Below are positions 38,242-47,641 of a DNA stretch of 64,000 bases, in pieces. The stretch is from Gemmatimonas groenlandica. GTDB lineage: Bacteria > Gemmatimonadota > Gemmatimonadetes > Gemmatimonadales > Gemmatimonadaceae. The DNA lies in assembly GCF_013004105.1 (NCBI RefSeq), contig NZ_CP053085.1:744001-808000 (forward strand), written 5' to 3'. The number at the start of each line of letters is the position of its first letter. Within the stretch, counting starts at the first letter, position 1. The notes beneath the pieces are model-generated. The model worked only from the letters and a program-made list of their open reading frames with translations, searched no databases and was not told the origin of the DNA. The position numbers and the translations under genes are program-made.

Positions 38242-39525
38242 CTAGCCCAATAGCGCGGTCCCTGCGTCCAGTCGCGTCCGGACCACATCCGCGTCTTCGC
38301 GCAGCGCGCGCAGCACCCGCGCTTCCGGGACGGGTGCCCGGTCCGTGGTGAACACGCGCAGCCGTCGTGCACTGCGATAGAGTTCGTCGCTGAGCCGCGG
38401 CAGGTTGATCGCGCCTTCCCATCCGGCGGCGGTGAGCTGCTCCACACGACCATCGCGGCGTTGCATGGGGATGTCGAGCCCCAGCATCTGCGTTTTGGCG
38501 GGGTAGTCGAGCAGCACAGCGCCGGCCGGCAATCCGAGCTCCCGCGCGAAGGCATCTTCGACGCGACGCGCGAGATGGAAATCGCTGGCGATCCACTCGC
38601 CCACATCCTCACCCAGCGTAGCGGCGGGGCACTCGTAGGCGCGTTTGTGCAGGCGGCGAAAGCGCAGTCCGTCCAGCATCACGCGGGCCTCCGTCGGCAA
38701 CGAGGGCACGTCGAGATGCACGAGCAGCCCTTCGTCGGTGAATCGGGCGACCGTGTCCGATGCCACGTGGCCGGAGTCGAGTGCCACTGCTACCAGTCGC
38801 TTGTACATCGCCGTCGCACTGCGCACGGCATGGTGCCAATACACGTTGCGATACATCTGGTATTTCGCGAAGAGCAAGGACTCGAGCGCCGAGAGCCCTT
38901 TCTCATGCACGCCGACCATGCGGGTGGTTCGCTCTGGGGTCTGCACGATCACCAGAGAGTTGAGCAGACGATCCACATCGATCTCGCCGTACGGCACGCC
39001 GCACATGGTCGCGTCGCGTTTCAGGTACTCGATCTTGTCGAGATCGAGCGAACCCGAGATGAGTCCCTGCAGCGCATCCGTGCTGCGACCGGTGATCAGG
39101 GCGAACACCTCTTCGGGGGCCGATTCGCCCAGCGCGTCGCGAAGCACGGTCGCCACCGGACCGGAGGTGATCAGCGGGTACGCGACCTGCTCATGGTGCG
39201 TGACGCCTATCTCTTCGAGCGCATGCGAAAACGGATAATGCCCGACGTCGTGGAGCAGGGCGGCGGCCCGCACGATCTGCTGCGCACGGGCGTCGATGCC
39301 ATGGAGGGCTCCGCGCTCCTCGAGCAGACGGAGGGCGACGCCGGCAAGGTGCCAGGCCCCGAGGGCGTGCTCGAATCTGGAATGCGTTGCGCCCGGATAG
39401 ACCAGAAAGGCCAATCCCAACTGGCGCACGTAGCGCAGCCGTTGCACGACTGGCGTTTCCAGCAGCGCCAGGGCCAGGGGGTCGAGGCGAATGTTGTTCC
39501 AGAGCGGATCGCGAAGAATCTCCAT
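38242..39525 (-). CDS. HD-domain phosphohydrolase (dNTPase-like, YwfO type)
   Basis: 427 aa from ATG 39525. The HD metal site is in SRFEHALGAWH and AALLHDVGHYPFSHALEE. The preceding VVQRLRYVRQLGLAFLVYPG and the later LDLDKIEYLKRDATMCGV are typical of dGTPase/SAMHD-like bacterial proteins. It probably hydrolyses deoxynucleoside triphosphates. The C-terminal third (DEGLLVHLDVPSL to the end) is less conserved. It converges with the thioredoxin-fold gene and starts in a 303-bp divergent gap shared with a TonB receptor. Confidence 0.9.
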   Translation of the reverse strand: MEILRDPLWNNIRLDPLALALLETPVVQRLRYVRQLGLAFLVYPGATHSRFEHALGAWHLAGVALRLLEERGALHGIDARAQQIVRAAALLHDVGHYPFSHALEEIGVTHHEQVAYPLITSGPVATVLRDALGESAPEEVFALITGRSTDALQGLISGSLDLDKIEYLKRDATMCGVPYGEIDVDRLLNSLVIVQTPERTTRMVGVHEKGLSALESLLFAKYQMYRNVYWHHAVRSATAMYKRLVAVALDSGHVASDTVARFTDEGLLVHLDVPSLPTEARVMLDGLRFRRLHKRAYECPAATLGEDVGEWIASDFHLARRVEDAFARELGLPAGAVLLDYPAKTQMLGLDIPMQRRDGRVEQLTAAGWEGAINLPRLSDELYRSARRLRVFTTDRAPVPEARVLRALREDADVVRTRLDAGTALLG

Positions 39526-39828
39526 ACCCAAACATATGAAGCGGAGCCGTCAGTGGGGCATCAGCAGCCATCGGGTGGATCGCGAACCCGTACGGGACGT
39601 CCCTGAAATCGGCAGGGACCAAACGCCGCTGCCGTGTCCCCAAACGCAAGCGGCACCGATTGCACTCGCGCGGCGTTGTTCAGCGTCGGCGTTAAGACTC
39701 GCACAATTCGTCAACGAAATCACCAAGCCCCGTGTAATTGGCTCAAGCAGTCCGACGTCGTATTTCCCTCTGCAAAGACGTCCAAAATCCGCTCTTAACG
39801 CGGGTGCCGTTTCCTCGTCTACATTGTC
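39526..39828. other. Divergent intergenic region
   Basis: 303 bp between the leftward HD gene and the rightward TonB receptor. I see no gene or RNA. A possible but weak promoter for the receptor is TTGGCT (39738) with GTATTT 16 nt later. The sequence is less GC-rich than its surroundings from about 39700 onward, which fits promoter DNA. No cobalamin-riboswitch signature was seen. Confidence 0.4.
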
Positions 39829-42800
39829 GTGACCCATACATCTCTCTTTTTCAGACGGCTCCTCGGCGCCATCGGATTGCTCTTCGTGTGCAGTCTGCAG
39901 CTGGCCGCGCAGGCAGTCGATATCATCCGTGGTCGCGTGCTCGGCACCGACGCACAGGCGATTCCCAATGTGCTCGTCACCGCGACGACACTCAGCGGCA
40001 ATGTCAGCCGCTCTGCACGCACCGATAAGAACGGTCGCTACACGATCTCCTTCCCCGGCGGGGAAGGCGATTACTGGGTGACATTTTCGGCGGTCGGTCT
40101 CGGCCCGCGTCGCTATCAGGTGAAGCGCACGGCGGATCAGGAAATCCTGATCGCCGACGCGCGCATGGCGCCGGCCACGATCACGCTCGATGCCGTGCAA
40201 GTCACGGAGCGGGCCGCGGCGTCGCGCACCGATACGGTGTCCGATGTGTCCGGCACGGAAAAGACGGTCGATGATGCGACCGCGGGCTTCCTGAACGCCG
40301 ATCAGCTCGGCGATCTGGCCGCGATGGCGTCGGCGATTCCGGGCGTGCAGTTGCTGTTGGGTTCCGACGGTGGTGCCGACGCCTTCTCGGTGTTCGGCCT
40401 GGGCGGTGACCAGAACAACACGCAGCTCAACGGCCTCAACTTCGGCGACGCAGCGCTACCGCGCGACGCGAACGTGATGACGTCGCTCGCCACGTCCTCG
40501 TACGACGTGTCGCGCGGTGGTTTCTCCGGCGGCCAGCTGCAGGTGCGTACGCGCTCGGGGTCGAACTACATCACGCGCAGCCTGAGCGGCAATCTCATCA
40601 CGCCGCAGACGCAGTGGCTCGACCAAACGGGTATTGCGACGGGTCAGCAGTACACCAACATGTCGCTGGGCGGTTCGGCGTCCGGCCCGATCAAGATGGA
40701 TCGCGCCTTCTTCAACTCGTCGTTCCAGTTCGATCGTCGCCTGCAGGACCTGCAGACGCTGCTCAGCGAAAGCTCACTGGGCTTCGAGACGGCCGGTGTT
40801 GCGGCCGACTCGGTGGCGCGTTTGCTGAACATCCTCGGGTCGAGCAACGTGCCGATCACCGTGGGTGGCTACTCGCCGCAGCGTATTCGCAACAACGTCA
40901 CGATGCTTAACAGCTTGGACTTCGTGCAGCCGAATTCGAATCGCGGCAACACGTTCGCCATCACGCTGTCGGGTAACTATTCGGGAACGTCCCCGGTCGG
41001 TGGCGGTGGTGGTGGTGGGTTTGGCGGCGGCGGTGGCGGCGGATTCGGCGGCGGTGCTGCCAGTCTCTTCACCCCGACGCGCGACGGCACGCGCGACAAC
41101 TACGGCGGCGCCCTGCAGGCGCGCCACAGCGGCCTGCTCGGTTTCAAGGGCATCTTCACCGAGAGCACGATTGGATACAGCCTGAGCCGCAATGAGTCTG
41201 AGCCGTACGCCATTCTACCGGCCGGCACGGTTCGCGTGAATTCGCAGCTCCTCGACGGTTCGGCGGCCGTGAGCAGCCTCCTGTTCGGTGGTTCGACGAA
41301 TCTGAACACCGCCTCCGAGAACACGTCGCTGGCGTTCAACAACACCATGTCGTGGTTCTCCAACGACAATCGGCATCGCGTGAAGCTCACCAGCGAGCTG
41401 CGGAACGACGCGTTCTCGCAGAACGTCACGTTCAATCAGTTCGGCTCGTTCAGCTACAACTCGCTGGCCGACTTGCAGGCGAATACGCCGGCGTCGTTCA
41501 CGCGCACCTTGTCGCCACGCACGCGCACCGGCAGCCAGATCGTTGGCGCGATGTCGCTCGGCGACGCGTGGCGCCCGACGAACGATCTGCAGGTCCAGTA
41601 CGGTGTGCGCGTCGACGGTAACCGGTTCTCGAAGGGACCGCAGTCCAACCCGGCCGTACGCTCGGCCTTCGGCTACGACAACGCGGAAACGCCGAACCGG
41701 TTCTATGTGAGCCCGCGCGTCGGCTTCTCCTGGACGGTTGGCCAGGCCGATCAGATGGCGCTGCTCCCCGGCATGATCCGCGCGCCGCGCGCCGTGATTC
41801 GCGGCGGCGTCGGCGTGTTCCAGAACACGCCCGGCACGCAGCTCATCTCGAACGCCATCGACAACACCGGTCTGCCCTCGGCGCTGCAGCAGCTCACCTG
41901 CCTCGGTACCGCCACGCCAATCCCGAATTGGACGGCGTATGCCGCCGATCAGGCCAACATTCCGACCACCTGCGCCGACGGCACCAACGGCACGGTGTTC
42001 GCCAACAGCTCGCCGAACATCACGTTGTTCGTGCCCGAGTACGCCGCGCAGCGCTCCATTCGCGGCAACCTGCAGTGGGCCGGCGCGGTGCTCAAGAACC
42101 GCTTCATGCTCTCGGTGGACGGAACGTACTCGCGCAATCAGCATCAGCAGGGTGGCGTCGATCTCAACTTCCCGGGTGTCCAGCAGTTCACGCTGGCCAA
42201 TGAACTCGGACGTCCGGTCTACGTCATGCCGTCGGCGATCGTGCCGACCACGGGTCAGGTGGCGTGGCGCGATGCGCGTGTGGTCGATGCCTTCGGTCGC
42301 GTAACCGGGCAGACCTCGACGCTCGAATCGGAGAGCAAGCAGGTCAACGTGAGCCTCCGCCCGGCGGTGTTCAACTCGCACTACAGCTGGAGCCTGGCCT
42401 ACGTGCTGGCCGACGTACGCGAACAGTTCCTCGGCTTCAACAGCACGGTGGGTTCGCCAGCTGGCACGGAATGGTCGAAGGGTGCCTTCTTCGCCCGTCA
42501 TCAGATTCAGTATTCGATCAGCTACAACGCCTGGGATGCCGTGCGCATCTCGTGGAACGGTAACTTCCGCTCCGGCTCGAACTACACGCCTACGATCAAT
42601 CAAGACGTGAACGGCGACAGCTACGGCAATGACCGCGCGTTCATCTACGATCCCGCCGCGGTGACCGACCCGGCGCTCAAGGCTGGACTCGAGAACTTGT
42701 TGGCGACGGGCACGAAAGAAGCCGTGGCATGCCTGCGCAGTCAGCTCGGCCAGTTTGCCGGCCGCAACTCCTGCACGACCCCGTGGAGCATGAGCGGCAA

Positions 42801-43608
42801 CCTGAATGTCTCCTTCAACTCGCTCAAGCTCGGTTTGCCTCAGCGCACGACGCTGAGCTTGCAGATCGCGAATCCGCTGAACGGATTGGATCGCTTGTTG
42901 AACGGCGAAGCTGGCCTGAAGGGATGGGGCGTCACGCCGACGCCGAACGGTCAGCTGCTGTACGTGCGCGGCTTCGACGTGGCAAGCAACACGTTCAAGT
43001 ACGAAGTGAACGAGCGCTTCGGCTCCACGCGTCCGCAGCAGACGACCATTCGCTCAGCGCCGATGGCGATTACGATGCAGATGCGCGTCGACGTCGGGCC
43101 CACGCGTGAACAGCAGCAGCTGTTGCAGCAGCTCGATCGTGGTCGCTCGCGTGCCGGCAACAAGCCGACGTTGCAGCAGCTCCGCGGCACGGCGACGTCC
43201 GGCATCATCAACCCGATGCAGCAGCTGCTCCAGCAGTCGGACACGCTCAAGCTCACGCGCAAGCAGGCGGACAGTCTGGCCACGCTCAACCGCTACTTCG
43301 TGCTGCGTTCCGATACCATCTGGAACCCGGTCACCAAGTTCCTGAACGAGTTGCCCGACAAGTACAACCATGATGCGGCGTACGGGCGCTACAAGGATGC
43401 TCGCGAGCAGACCATCGACATCCTCATCCGGTTCGCGCCTGGCATCAAGAGCATGCTCACGCAGGAGCAGATCCGCGTGCTCCCCACGTCGCTGGTCAGC
43501 TTCCTCGACAAGCGCACCTTGCAGGGATTGCGCTCAGGAACGTCTGGCAACAACCGGTTCGGCATGGGTGGTATGGGCGGCGGCGGCGGCGGCCGAGGAG
43601 GCAACTGA
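39829..43608 (+). CDS. Giant TonB-dependent (Oar-like) outer-membrane receptor, glycine-rich
   Basis: 1259 aa from GTG 39829. A signal peptide (LLGAIGLLFVCSLQLAAQA) is followed by a carboxypeptidase-regulatory-like domain (~30-115, IIRGRVLGTDAQAIPNVLVT), then a plug domain with GDLAAMASAIPGVQLLLG and FSVFGLGGDQNNTQLNGLNF. The rest is a long beta-barrel. A glycine block GGGGGGGFGGGG (~387-410) interrupts the barrel, and the C-terminus is GMGGMGGGGGGRGGN with no typical terminal Phe. A late helical segment (~1085-1230: QQQLLQQLDRGRSR, LKLTRKQADSLATLNRYF) is unusual for barrels. It starts rightward and is followed within 2 bp by a gly-rich partner. Confidence 0.87.
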   Translation: MTHTSLFFRRLLGAIGLLFVCSLQLAAQAVDIIRGRVLGTDAQAIPNVLVTATTLSGNVSRSARTDKNGRYTISFPGGEGDYWVTFSAVGLGPRRYQVKRTADQEILIADARMAPATITLDAVQVTERAAASRTDTVSDVSGTEKTVDDATAGFLNADQLGDLAAMASAIPGVQLLLGSDGGADAFSVFGLGGDQNNTQLNGLNFGDAALPRDANVMTSLATSSYDVSRGGFSGGQLQVRTRSGSNYITRSLSGNLITPQTQWLDQTGIATGQQYTNMSLGGSASGPIKMDRAFFNSSFQFDRRLQDLQTLLSESSLGFETAGVAADSVARLLNILGSSNVPITVGGYSPQRIRNNVTMLNSLDFVQPNSNRGNTFAITLSGNYSGTSPVGGGGGGGFGGGGGGGFGGGAASLFTPTRDGTRDNYGGALQARHSGLLGFKGIFTESTIGYSLSRNESEPYAILPAGTVRVNSQLLDGSAAVSSLLFGGSTNLNTASENTSLAFNNTMSWFSNDNRHRVKLTSELRNDAFSQNVTFNQFGSFSYNSLADLQANTPASFTRTLSPRTRTGSQIVGAMSLGDAWRPTNDLQVQYGVRVDGNRFSKGPQSNPAVRSAFGYDNAETPNRFYVSPRVGFSWTVGQADQMALLPGMIRAPRAVIRGGVGVFQNTPGTQLISNAIDNTGLPSALQQLTCLGTATPIPNWTAYAADQANIPTTCADGTNGTVFANSSPNITLFVPEYAAQRSIRGNLQWAGAVLKNRFMLSVDGTYSRNQHQQGGVDLNFPGVQQFTLANELGRPVYVMPSAIVPTTGQVAWRDARVVDAFGRVTGQTSTLESESKQVNVSLRPAVFNSHYSWSLAYVLADVREQFLGFNSTVGSPAGTEWSKGAFFARHQIQYSISYNAWDAVRISWNGNFRSGSNYTPTINQDVNGDSYGNDRAFIYDPAAVTDPALKAGLENLLATGTKEAVACLRSQLGQFAGRNSCTTPWSMSGNLNVSFNSLKLGLPQRTTLSLQIANPLNGLDRLLNGEAGLKGWGVTPTPNGQLLYVRGFDVASNTFKYEVNERFGSTRPQQTTIRSAPMAITMQMRVDVGPTREQQQLLQQLDRGRSRAGNKPTLQQLRGTATSGIINPMQQLLQQSDTLKLTRKQADSLATLNRYFVLRSDTIWNPVTKFLNELPDKYNHDAAYGRYKDAREQTIDILIRFAPGIKSMLTQEQIRVLPTSLVSFLDKRTLQGLRSGTSGNNRFGMGGMGGGGGGRGGN

Positions 43609-43610
43609 TC

Positions 43611-45296
43611 ATGTCTGACCTGACGAATCGAAATTTCTCTCGACTACAGAGTGGTACTCGCATGAGCGTGTCGCGTACGAAGTCTGCGACGTGGACGATG
43701 GTTGGCGTGTCGATTCTGGCCGCCACCGCATCGACCGCGTCCGCGCAGGTGTCGCCGGAAACCCCGTCCACCTCGACGGTTCCGGTGCGGGAAGTGACGG
43801 CACCGTTGGCCAAGGCCACGCGTCCGATCAACGGCGCGAACATGCTGCGCGCGCTCCCCGACGGCTCGATCTTCATCAACGACGTGCAGCGTCGCCAGCT
43901 GCTGCGCTTCGACCCCACGCTGCAGAACGTGGTGGTCGTAGCCGACACGGCGGCGGGTGCGCTCATGCCGTACGGTCAGCGCCCGATCGGCTTGATCCCG
44001 TATCTCGGCGACTCATCGATCGTGGTCGACCCGGCTACGCTGTCGATGGTGGTGCTGAACAAGGACGGCAAGACGGTGCGCGTGATGGCGTCACCGCGCA
44101 CGAACGATGTGAACACGCTGTCCAACATGAACCTCGGGTCGCACGCTTTCGACCAGAAGGGTCGCTTGTACTATCGCCAGGGCAACGCCGGCGGTGGTCC
44201 CGGTGGCGGTGGCATGGCGATGATGTTCGGAAGCGGCAACGATCGTGGCGGTGGTGGTGGTCGTGGCGGTCAGCCTGGCGGGCAGGGTGGTAACAACCAG
44301 CAGCAGAACCGGGGCGGCGCGCAGGGTGGGCGTCCTGGCGGCGACGCTGGCGGGTTCGGTGGTGGCGCTCCGGGCGGCGGCCAAGGCGGGCAGCCGTTCG
44401 GTGGCCCCGGCGGTCGCGGCTTCAACCCGCAGAGCCAGCCGGATTCGGTGCCCATCGTGCGCGTCAACTTCGACACGCGCAAGGCGGACACGGTCGCGTT
44501 CGTGAAGGTGCCCAAGAACGAAACGCAGATGACGCGTGGCGAAGACGGCAGCACGAAGATCGCGATCAAGATCAACCCGCTGCCGCAGGCCGATGATTGG
44601 GCGCTGTTGAACGACGGCACGGTCGCCGTGATGCGCGTGCTCGACTTCCATGTGGATTACTACCGTCCTGATGGTTCGCACATCGCGTCGGACAAGCTGC
44701 CGTTCGACTGGAAGCGCATCACCGACGACGACAAGACCAAGCTGGTGGATTCGCTACAGACGCTGGCCAAGGCGGCCACCGAGCGAGCCGCTGGTAACGC
44801 GGGCGGCGGCGGTGGGTTCCGCATGTCGTTCGAGCCCGTGGCCGCTGAGAAGCTGCCCGACTACTACCCGCCCATCCGCGCCGGCACCACACTGGCCGAC
44901 TTCGATGGCAACCTGTGGGTGCTTCCCGCCACGTCGAACCTGTCGGCGCAACTCGCGACGCAGTTCATGGGTGGCATGGGCGGTCGTGGTGGCCCTGGTG
45001 GCCCGCCGGGCGCTCCCGGAGCCGCTGGCGCGGCTGCTGGTGCTCCTGGCGCTCCGCGCGCCGCCGGTGACACCACGCGTGGCAGCATGCCCGCTGCCGC
45101 GATGGGCATGATGGCGGCCATGATGAACCAGCCGCCGCTCGTGTACGACGTGATCAGCCCCGCGGGCAAGATGATCGAGCGCGTGAAGCTGCCTGCCGGT
45201 CGTCAGCTCCTCGGCTTCGGCCCCAACGGCGCCATCTTCCTCGGCGCCCGTGAGGGCCGTCAGATCATGGTTGAGAAGGTGATGCGGAAGGAGTGA
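43611..45296 (+). CDS. Exported glycine-rich protein, probable beta-propeller, partner of the TonB receptor
   Basis: 561 aa from ATG 43611, two bp after the receptor stop; ATG 43662 would give a shorter start. A signal peptide (MVGVSILAATASTASA) leads to repeated strand motifs like those of six-bladed propellers: MLRALPDGSIFINDVQRRQLLRF, then MVVLNKDGKTVRV and HVDYYRPDGSHIASDKLPF. Two low-complexity Gly/Pro/Ala/Gln blocks interrupt it (about 185-285 and 460-505). These share composition with the glycine blocks of the receptor. Secretion and adjacency suggest a periplasmic or surface complex. The ligand is unknown. Confidence 0.75.
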   Translation: MSDLTNRNFSRLQSGTRMSVSRTKSATWTMVGVSILAATASTASAQVSPETPSTSTVPVREVTAPLAKATRPINGANMLRALPDGSIFINDVQRRQLLRFDPTLQNVVVVADTAAGALMPYGQRPIGLIPYLGDSSIVVDPATLSMVVLNKDGKTVRVMASPRTNDVNTLSNMNLGSHAFDQKGRLYYRQGNAGGGPGGGGMAMMFGSGNDRGGGGGRGGQPGGQGGNNQQQNRGGAQGGRPGGDAGGFGGGAPGGGQGGQPFGGPGGRGFNPQSQPDSVPIVRVNFDTRKADTVAFVKVPKNETQMTRGEDGSTKIAIKINPLPQADDWALLNDGTVAVMRVLDFHVDYYRPDGSHIASDKLPFDWKRITDDDKTKLVDSLQTLAKAATERAAGNAGGGGGFRMSFEPVAAEKLPDYYPPIRAGTTLADFDGNLWVLPATSNLSAQLATQFMGGMGGRGGPGGPPGAPGAAGAAAGAPGAPRAAGDTTRGSMPAAAMGMMAAMMNQPPLVYDVISPAGKMIERVKLPAGRQLLGFGPNGAIFLGAREGRQIMVEKVMRKE

Positions 45297-45311
45297 TGCA
45301 CCGCTGATGCA

Positions 45312-45352
45312 AACAAACCGCCCCGGAGCTTCATGCTGCGGGGCGGTTTGTT
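45312..45352. terminator. Bidirectional intrinsic terminator T1
   Basis: AACAAACCGCCCC (45312-45324) and GGGGCGGTTTGTT (45340-45352) form a perfect 13-bp stem just after the gly-rich gene. A-run before and T-run after make it active in both directions. The half-sequence AAACCGCCCCGGAGC is identical to that in T2 at 45710. Confidence 0.85.
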
Positions 45353-45385
45353 GTTTGGGGCATTGCGCTACAACAACAGCAACAG

Positions 45386-45694
45386 CTCACCGCGGATTCG
45401 CACGAATGGTCGCGAATGATCGTCGTAGAGCGGGGGCCTGTCCGCAGGCGCGACGCCCAATTTCATTATGCTGTTCATCCGCGAGCACCTGCGGCAATTC
45501 GCGGTCAAGTTGCTGTTTATACGGGTCTTTCACCGCGACGCGGAACGCGCAGTGGTGCAACACGGCACAACCTCACCGCGAGTTGAGCGAATGGTCGCGG
45601 ACGATCGTCGCAGAGCAGGACTCGGTCCGCAGGCGCGACGCCCAATTTCATTATGCTGTTCATCCGCGAGCACCTGCGCCAATTCGCGGTCAAG
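45386..45694. repeat. Tandem pair of ~124-bp palindromic units
   Basis: Units at 45386-45509 and 45572-45694. Their right halves are identical over more than 60 bp (GGCGCGACGCCCAATTTCAT, then TATGCTGTTCATCCGCGAGC) except one base; the left halves are more divergent. Each unit is itself an imperfect inverted repeat: its start (ACCGCGNATT...TCGCGNATGA) returns reversed at its end. They lie between two terminators. The whole 45297-45775 gap has no credible gene, although short frames inside the units (MLFIREHLRQFAVK) appear in both. Confidence 0.85.
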
Positions 45695-45709
45695 CAGTTT
45701 GTGAAACGC

Positions 45710-45744
45710 AAACCGCCCCGGAGCCAATTGCTCCGGGGCGGTTT
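45710..45744. terminator. Bidirectional intrinsic terminator T2
   Basis: A perfect 15-bp stem, AAACCGCCCCGGAGC (45710-45724) with its reverse complement (45730-45744), and a 5-nt loop CAATT. It sits 32 nt downstream of the pckA stop (minus strand) and should end that transcript. The plus-strand T-run serves anything arriving from the left. Confidence 0.88.
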
Positions 45745-45775
45745 GTCATTCAGCGGCCACCGTCAGCGCCGAGCC

Positions 45776-47398
45776 TCAGCCCTTCGGACCCGCGCCCAGA
45801 ATCGCCGGCGACACGGCCGCGCCGAACTTCGTGATGTTGTCGCGGAACATGCCCGCCAGCTTGCTCGCTTGCGCATCGTACGCGGCACCATCGGCCCACG
45901 TGCTGCGCGGGTTCAGCACGTCGCTCGGCACGCCATCGATGGCATTGGGCAGGTGCAATCCAAAGATCGGATCAGCGGCGAAGCTCGCGTTGGCCAACGA
46001 GCCGTCGAGCGCCGCACGCACCATCGTGCGCGTGTAGCTCAGCTTCATGCGCTGACCAACGCCGTATGCGCCGCCGCTCCAGCCGGTGTTCACCAGCCAC
46101 ACCTGCGAGCCGTGCGTACGCAGCAGTTCGCCCAGCATCTCGGCGTACTTCGTGGGGTGCCACACCAGGAACACGGCGCCGAAGCAGGCCGAGAACGTGG
46201 CCTGAGGCTCCGTGACGCCGCGCTCGGTGCCGGCCACCTTGGCTGTGTAGCCCGACAGGAAGTAGTACATCGCCTGCTCGGGCGTGAGCTTGGCAATCGG
46301 CGGCAACACACCGAAGGCGTCGGCGGTGAGGAACACCACGTTCTTCGGGTGTCCACCGCGGCCGCTCGGCACGTGGTTCTTGATGTAATGGAGCGGATAC
46401 GACGCGCGCGTGTTTTCGGTGATCGACTGATTGGCGAAGTCCACCGAACGCGACGGCTCGTTGAGCACGACGTTCTCGAGCACCGTGCCGAACATCTGCG
46501 TGGTCTGATAGATGTCGGGCTCGTTCTCGGGCGACAGGTTGATCACCTTCGCGTAGCAGCCACCTTCGAAGTTGAACGTGCCTTCGGACGACCAGCCATG
46601 CTCGTCGTCGCCGATGAGACCGCGCGTGGGGTCGGCCGAGAGCGTCGTCTTGCCCGTGCCCGACAGACCGAAGAACAGCGCCGTGTCGCCGGCGGGGCCG
46701 ATGTTGGCCGAGCAGTGCATCGAGAGCACACCCTGCTTCGGCAGCAGGTAGTTCATGACCGTGAACATCGACTTCTTGAGCTCACCGGCATAGCGCGTGC
46801 CGCCAATGAGGATCGTCCGCTCGGCGATGTTGAGCACGATGAACGTGGTCGTGCGCGTGCCGTGCTTTGCCGGGTCGGCCTGGAATTCCGGTGCGTGATA
46901 CACCGTGAAGTTCGGCGCAAACGTGGCCAGCTCTTCGACCGCCGGGCGGATGAACATGTTGCGCACGAACGACGCGTGCCACGCATTGGGCAGCACGTAC
47001 CGCACGCTGAGACGCGTGGCCGGATCGGCGCCGCAATACAGGTCCTGCACGAACAGTTCGGGCAGCGTGTTCAGATACTGCTTCACATCGGCTTTCAGCG
47101 CTTCGTAGTGCGCCTGCGCCATGGGCTGATTCACCTTGCCCCAGTCGACATCGGCCTCACTCGACGACTCCTGCACCACGAACTTGTCGTTCGGCGAACG
47201 GCCCGTGTGCGGCGACGTGACCGCCACGAACGGCCCCATTTCAGCCAACCGCCCCTCGCCACGACGGATCGCCGCCTCGACGAGTTCGGAAGCGACGAAG
47301 TTCCAGTGAACCTCGCCGCTCGGTTTGAGGCCCTGGGGAGCGAGGCCTTCAAGGCTCTCGCGACGAACGGCAGCGGACGGGGTGACCTGTGTCGCCAT
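45776..47398 (-). CDS. pckA: Phosphoenolpyruvate carboxykinase (ATP)
   Basis: 540 aa from ATG 47398, with GAGGGT before it. It makes PEP from oxaloacetate and ATP, opening gluconeogenesis. Motifs: SPHTGRSPNDKFVV, SVRYVLPNAWHASFVRNMFI, TTFIVLNIAERTILIGGTRY, SMHCSANIGPAGDTALFFGL, the P-loop GLSGTGKTTLSADP, GDDEHGW and NFEGGCYAKVINLSPENEPD. The 243-bp upstream gap (47399-47641) probably holds its promoter, but I found no convincing boxes. Confidence 0.97.
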   Translation of the reverse strand: MATQVTPSAAVRRESLEGLAPQGLKPSGEVHWNFVASELVEAAIRRGEGRLAEMGPFVAVTSPHTGRSPNDKFVVQESSSEADVDWGKVNQPMAQAHYEALKADVKQYLNTLPELFVQDLYCGADPATRLSVRYVLPNAWHASFVRNMFIRPAVEELATFAPNFTVYHAPEFQADPAKHGTRTTTFIVLNIAERTILIGGTRYAGELKKSMFTVMNYLLPKQGVLSMHCSANIGPAGDTALFFGLSGTGKTTLSADPTRGLIGDDEHGWSSEGTFNFEGGCYAKVINLSPENEPDIYQTTQMFGTVLENVVLNEPSRSVDFANQSITENTRASYPLHYIKNHVPSGRGGHPKNVVFLTADAFGVLPPIAKLTPEQAMYYFLSGYTAKVAGTERGVTEPQATFSACFGAVFLVWHPTKYAEMLGELLRTHGSQVWLVNTGWSGGAYGVGQRMKLSYTRTMVRAALDGSLANASFAADPIFGLHLPNAIDGVPSDVLNPRSTWADGAAYDAQASKLAGMFRDNITKFGAAVSPAILGAGPKG

Positions 47399-47641
47399 GG
47401 TGCGACCCTCACGGAAAACGGACGGCGGGACAGGCGCAGTCGAGCGCGCACGGTGCAGCGCTTGACCTGTCCTGCGGGAGGTATGCTTCAGAGATGTGAA
47501 ACTGCGAGCGACTGGTTCGGCCTTCATTCGGTCGAGCAGCGAACCGAGAATGAAACATGACGGACGAGGCCCGCTGGCTCAAGCGGATTTGCCCCTTTTC
47601 CTGCATGAATTCTCAGTACGGTTGCATGGCACCTGCCCGCG

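Noticed and set aside
39526-39828. Cobalamin riboswitch before the TonB receptor
   Set aside because: No B12-box-like sequence or matching stems in the 303-bp gap.
39550-40200. Minus-strand 216-codon frame across the start of the TonB receptor
   Set aside because: It opposes the receptor's signal and regulatory domain, which are recognisable; composition is shadow-like.
45386-45694. Possible CRISPR-like array
   Set aside because: Only two long units, each palindromic and ~124 bp, without short regular spacers.
45307-45834. Several 60-175 codon frames in the repeat region, with the peptide MLFIREHLRQFAVK appearing twice
   Set aside because: The shared peptide comes from the duplicated palindromic unit; frames run through terminators and differ between the two units. 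No ribosome sites.
45653-47560. 635-codon plus-strand open frame opposite pckA
   Set aside because: pckA on the other strand has every expected motif. The plus-strand frame is an Arg/His/Gly-rich shadow and starts within the repeat unit.
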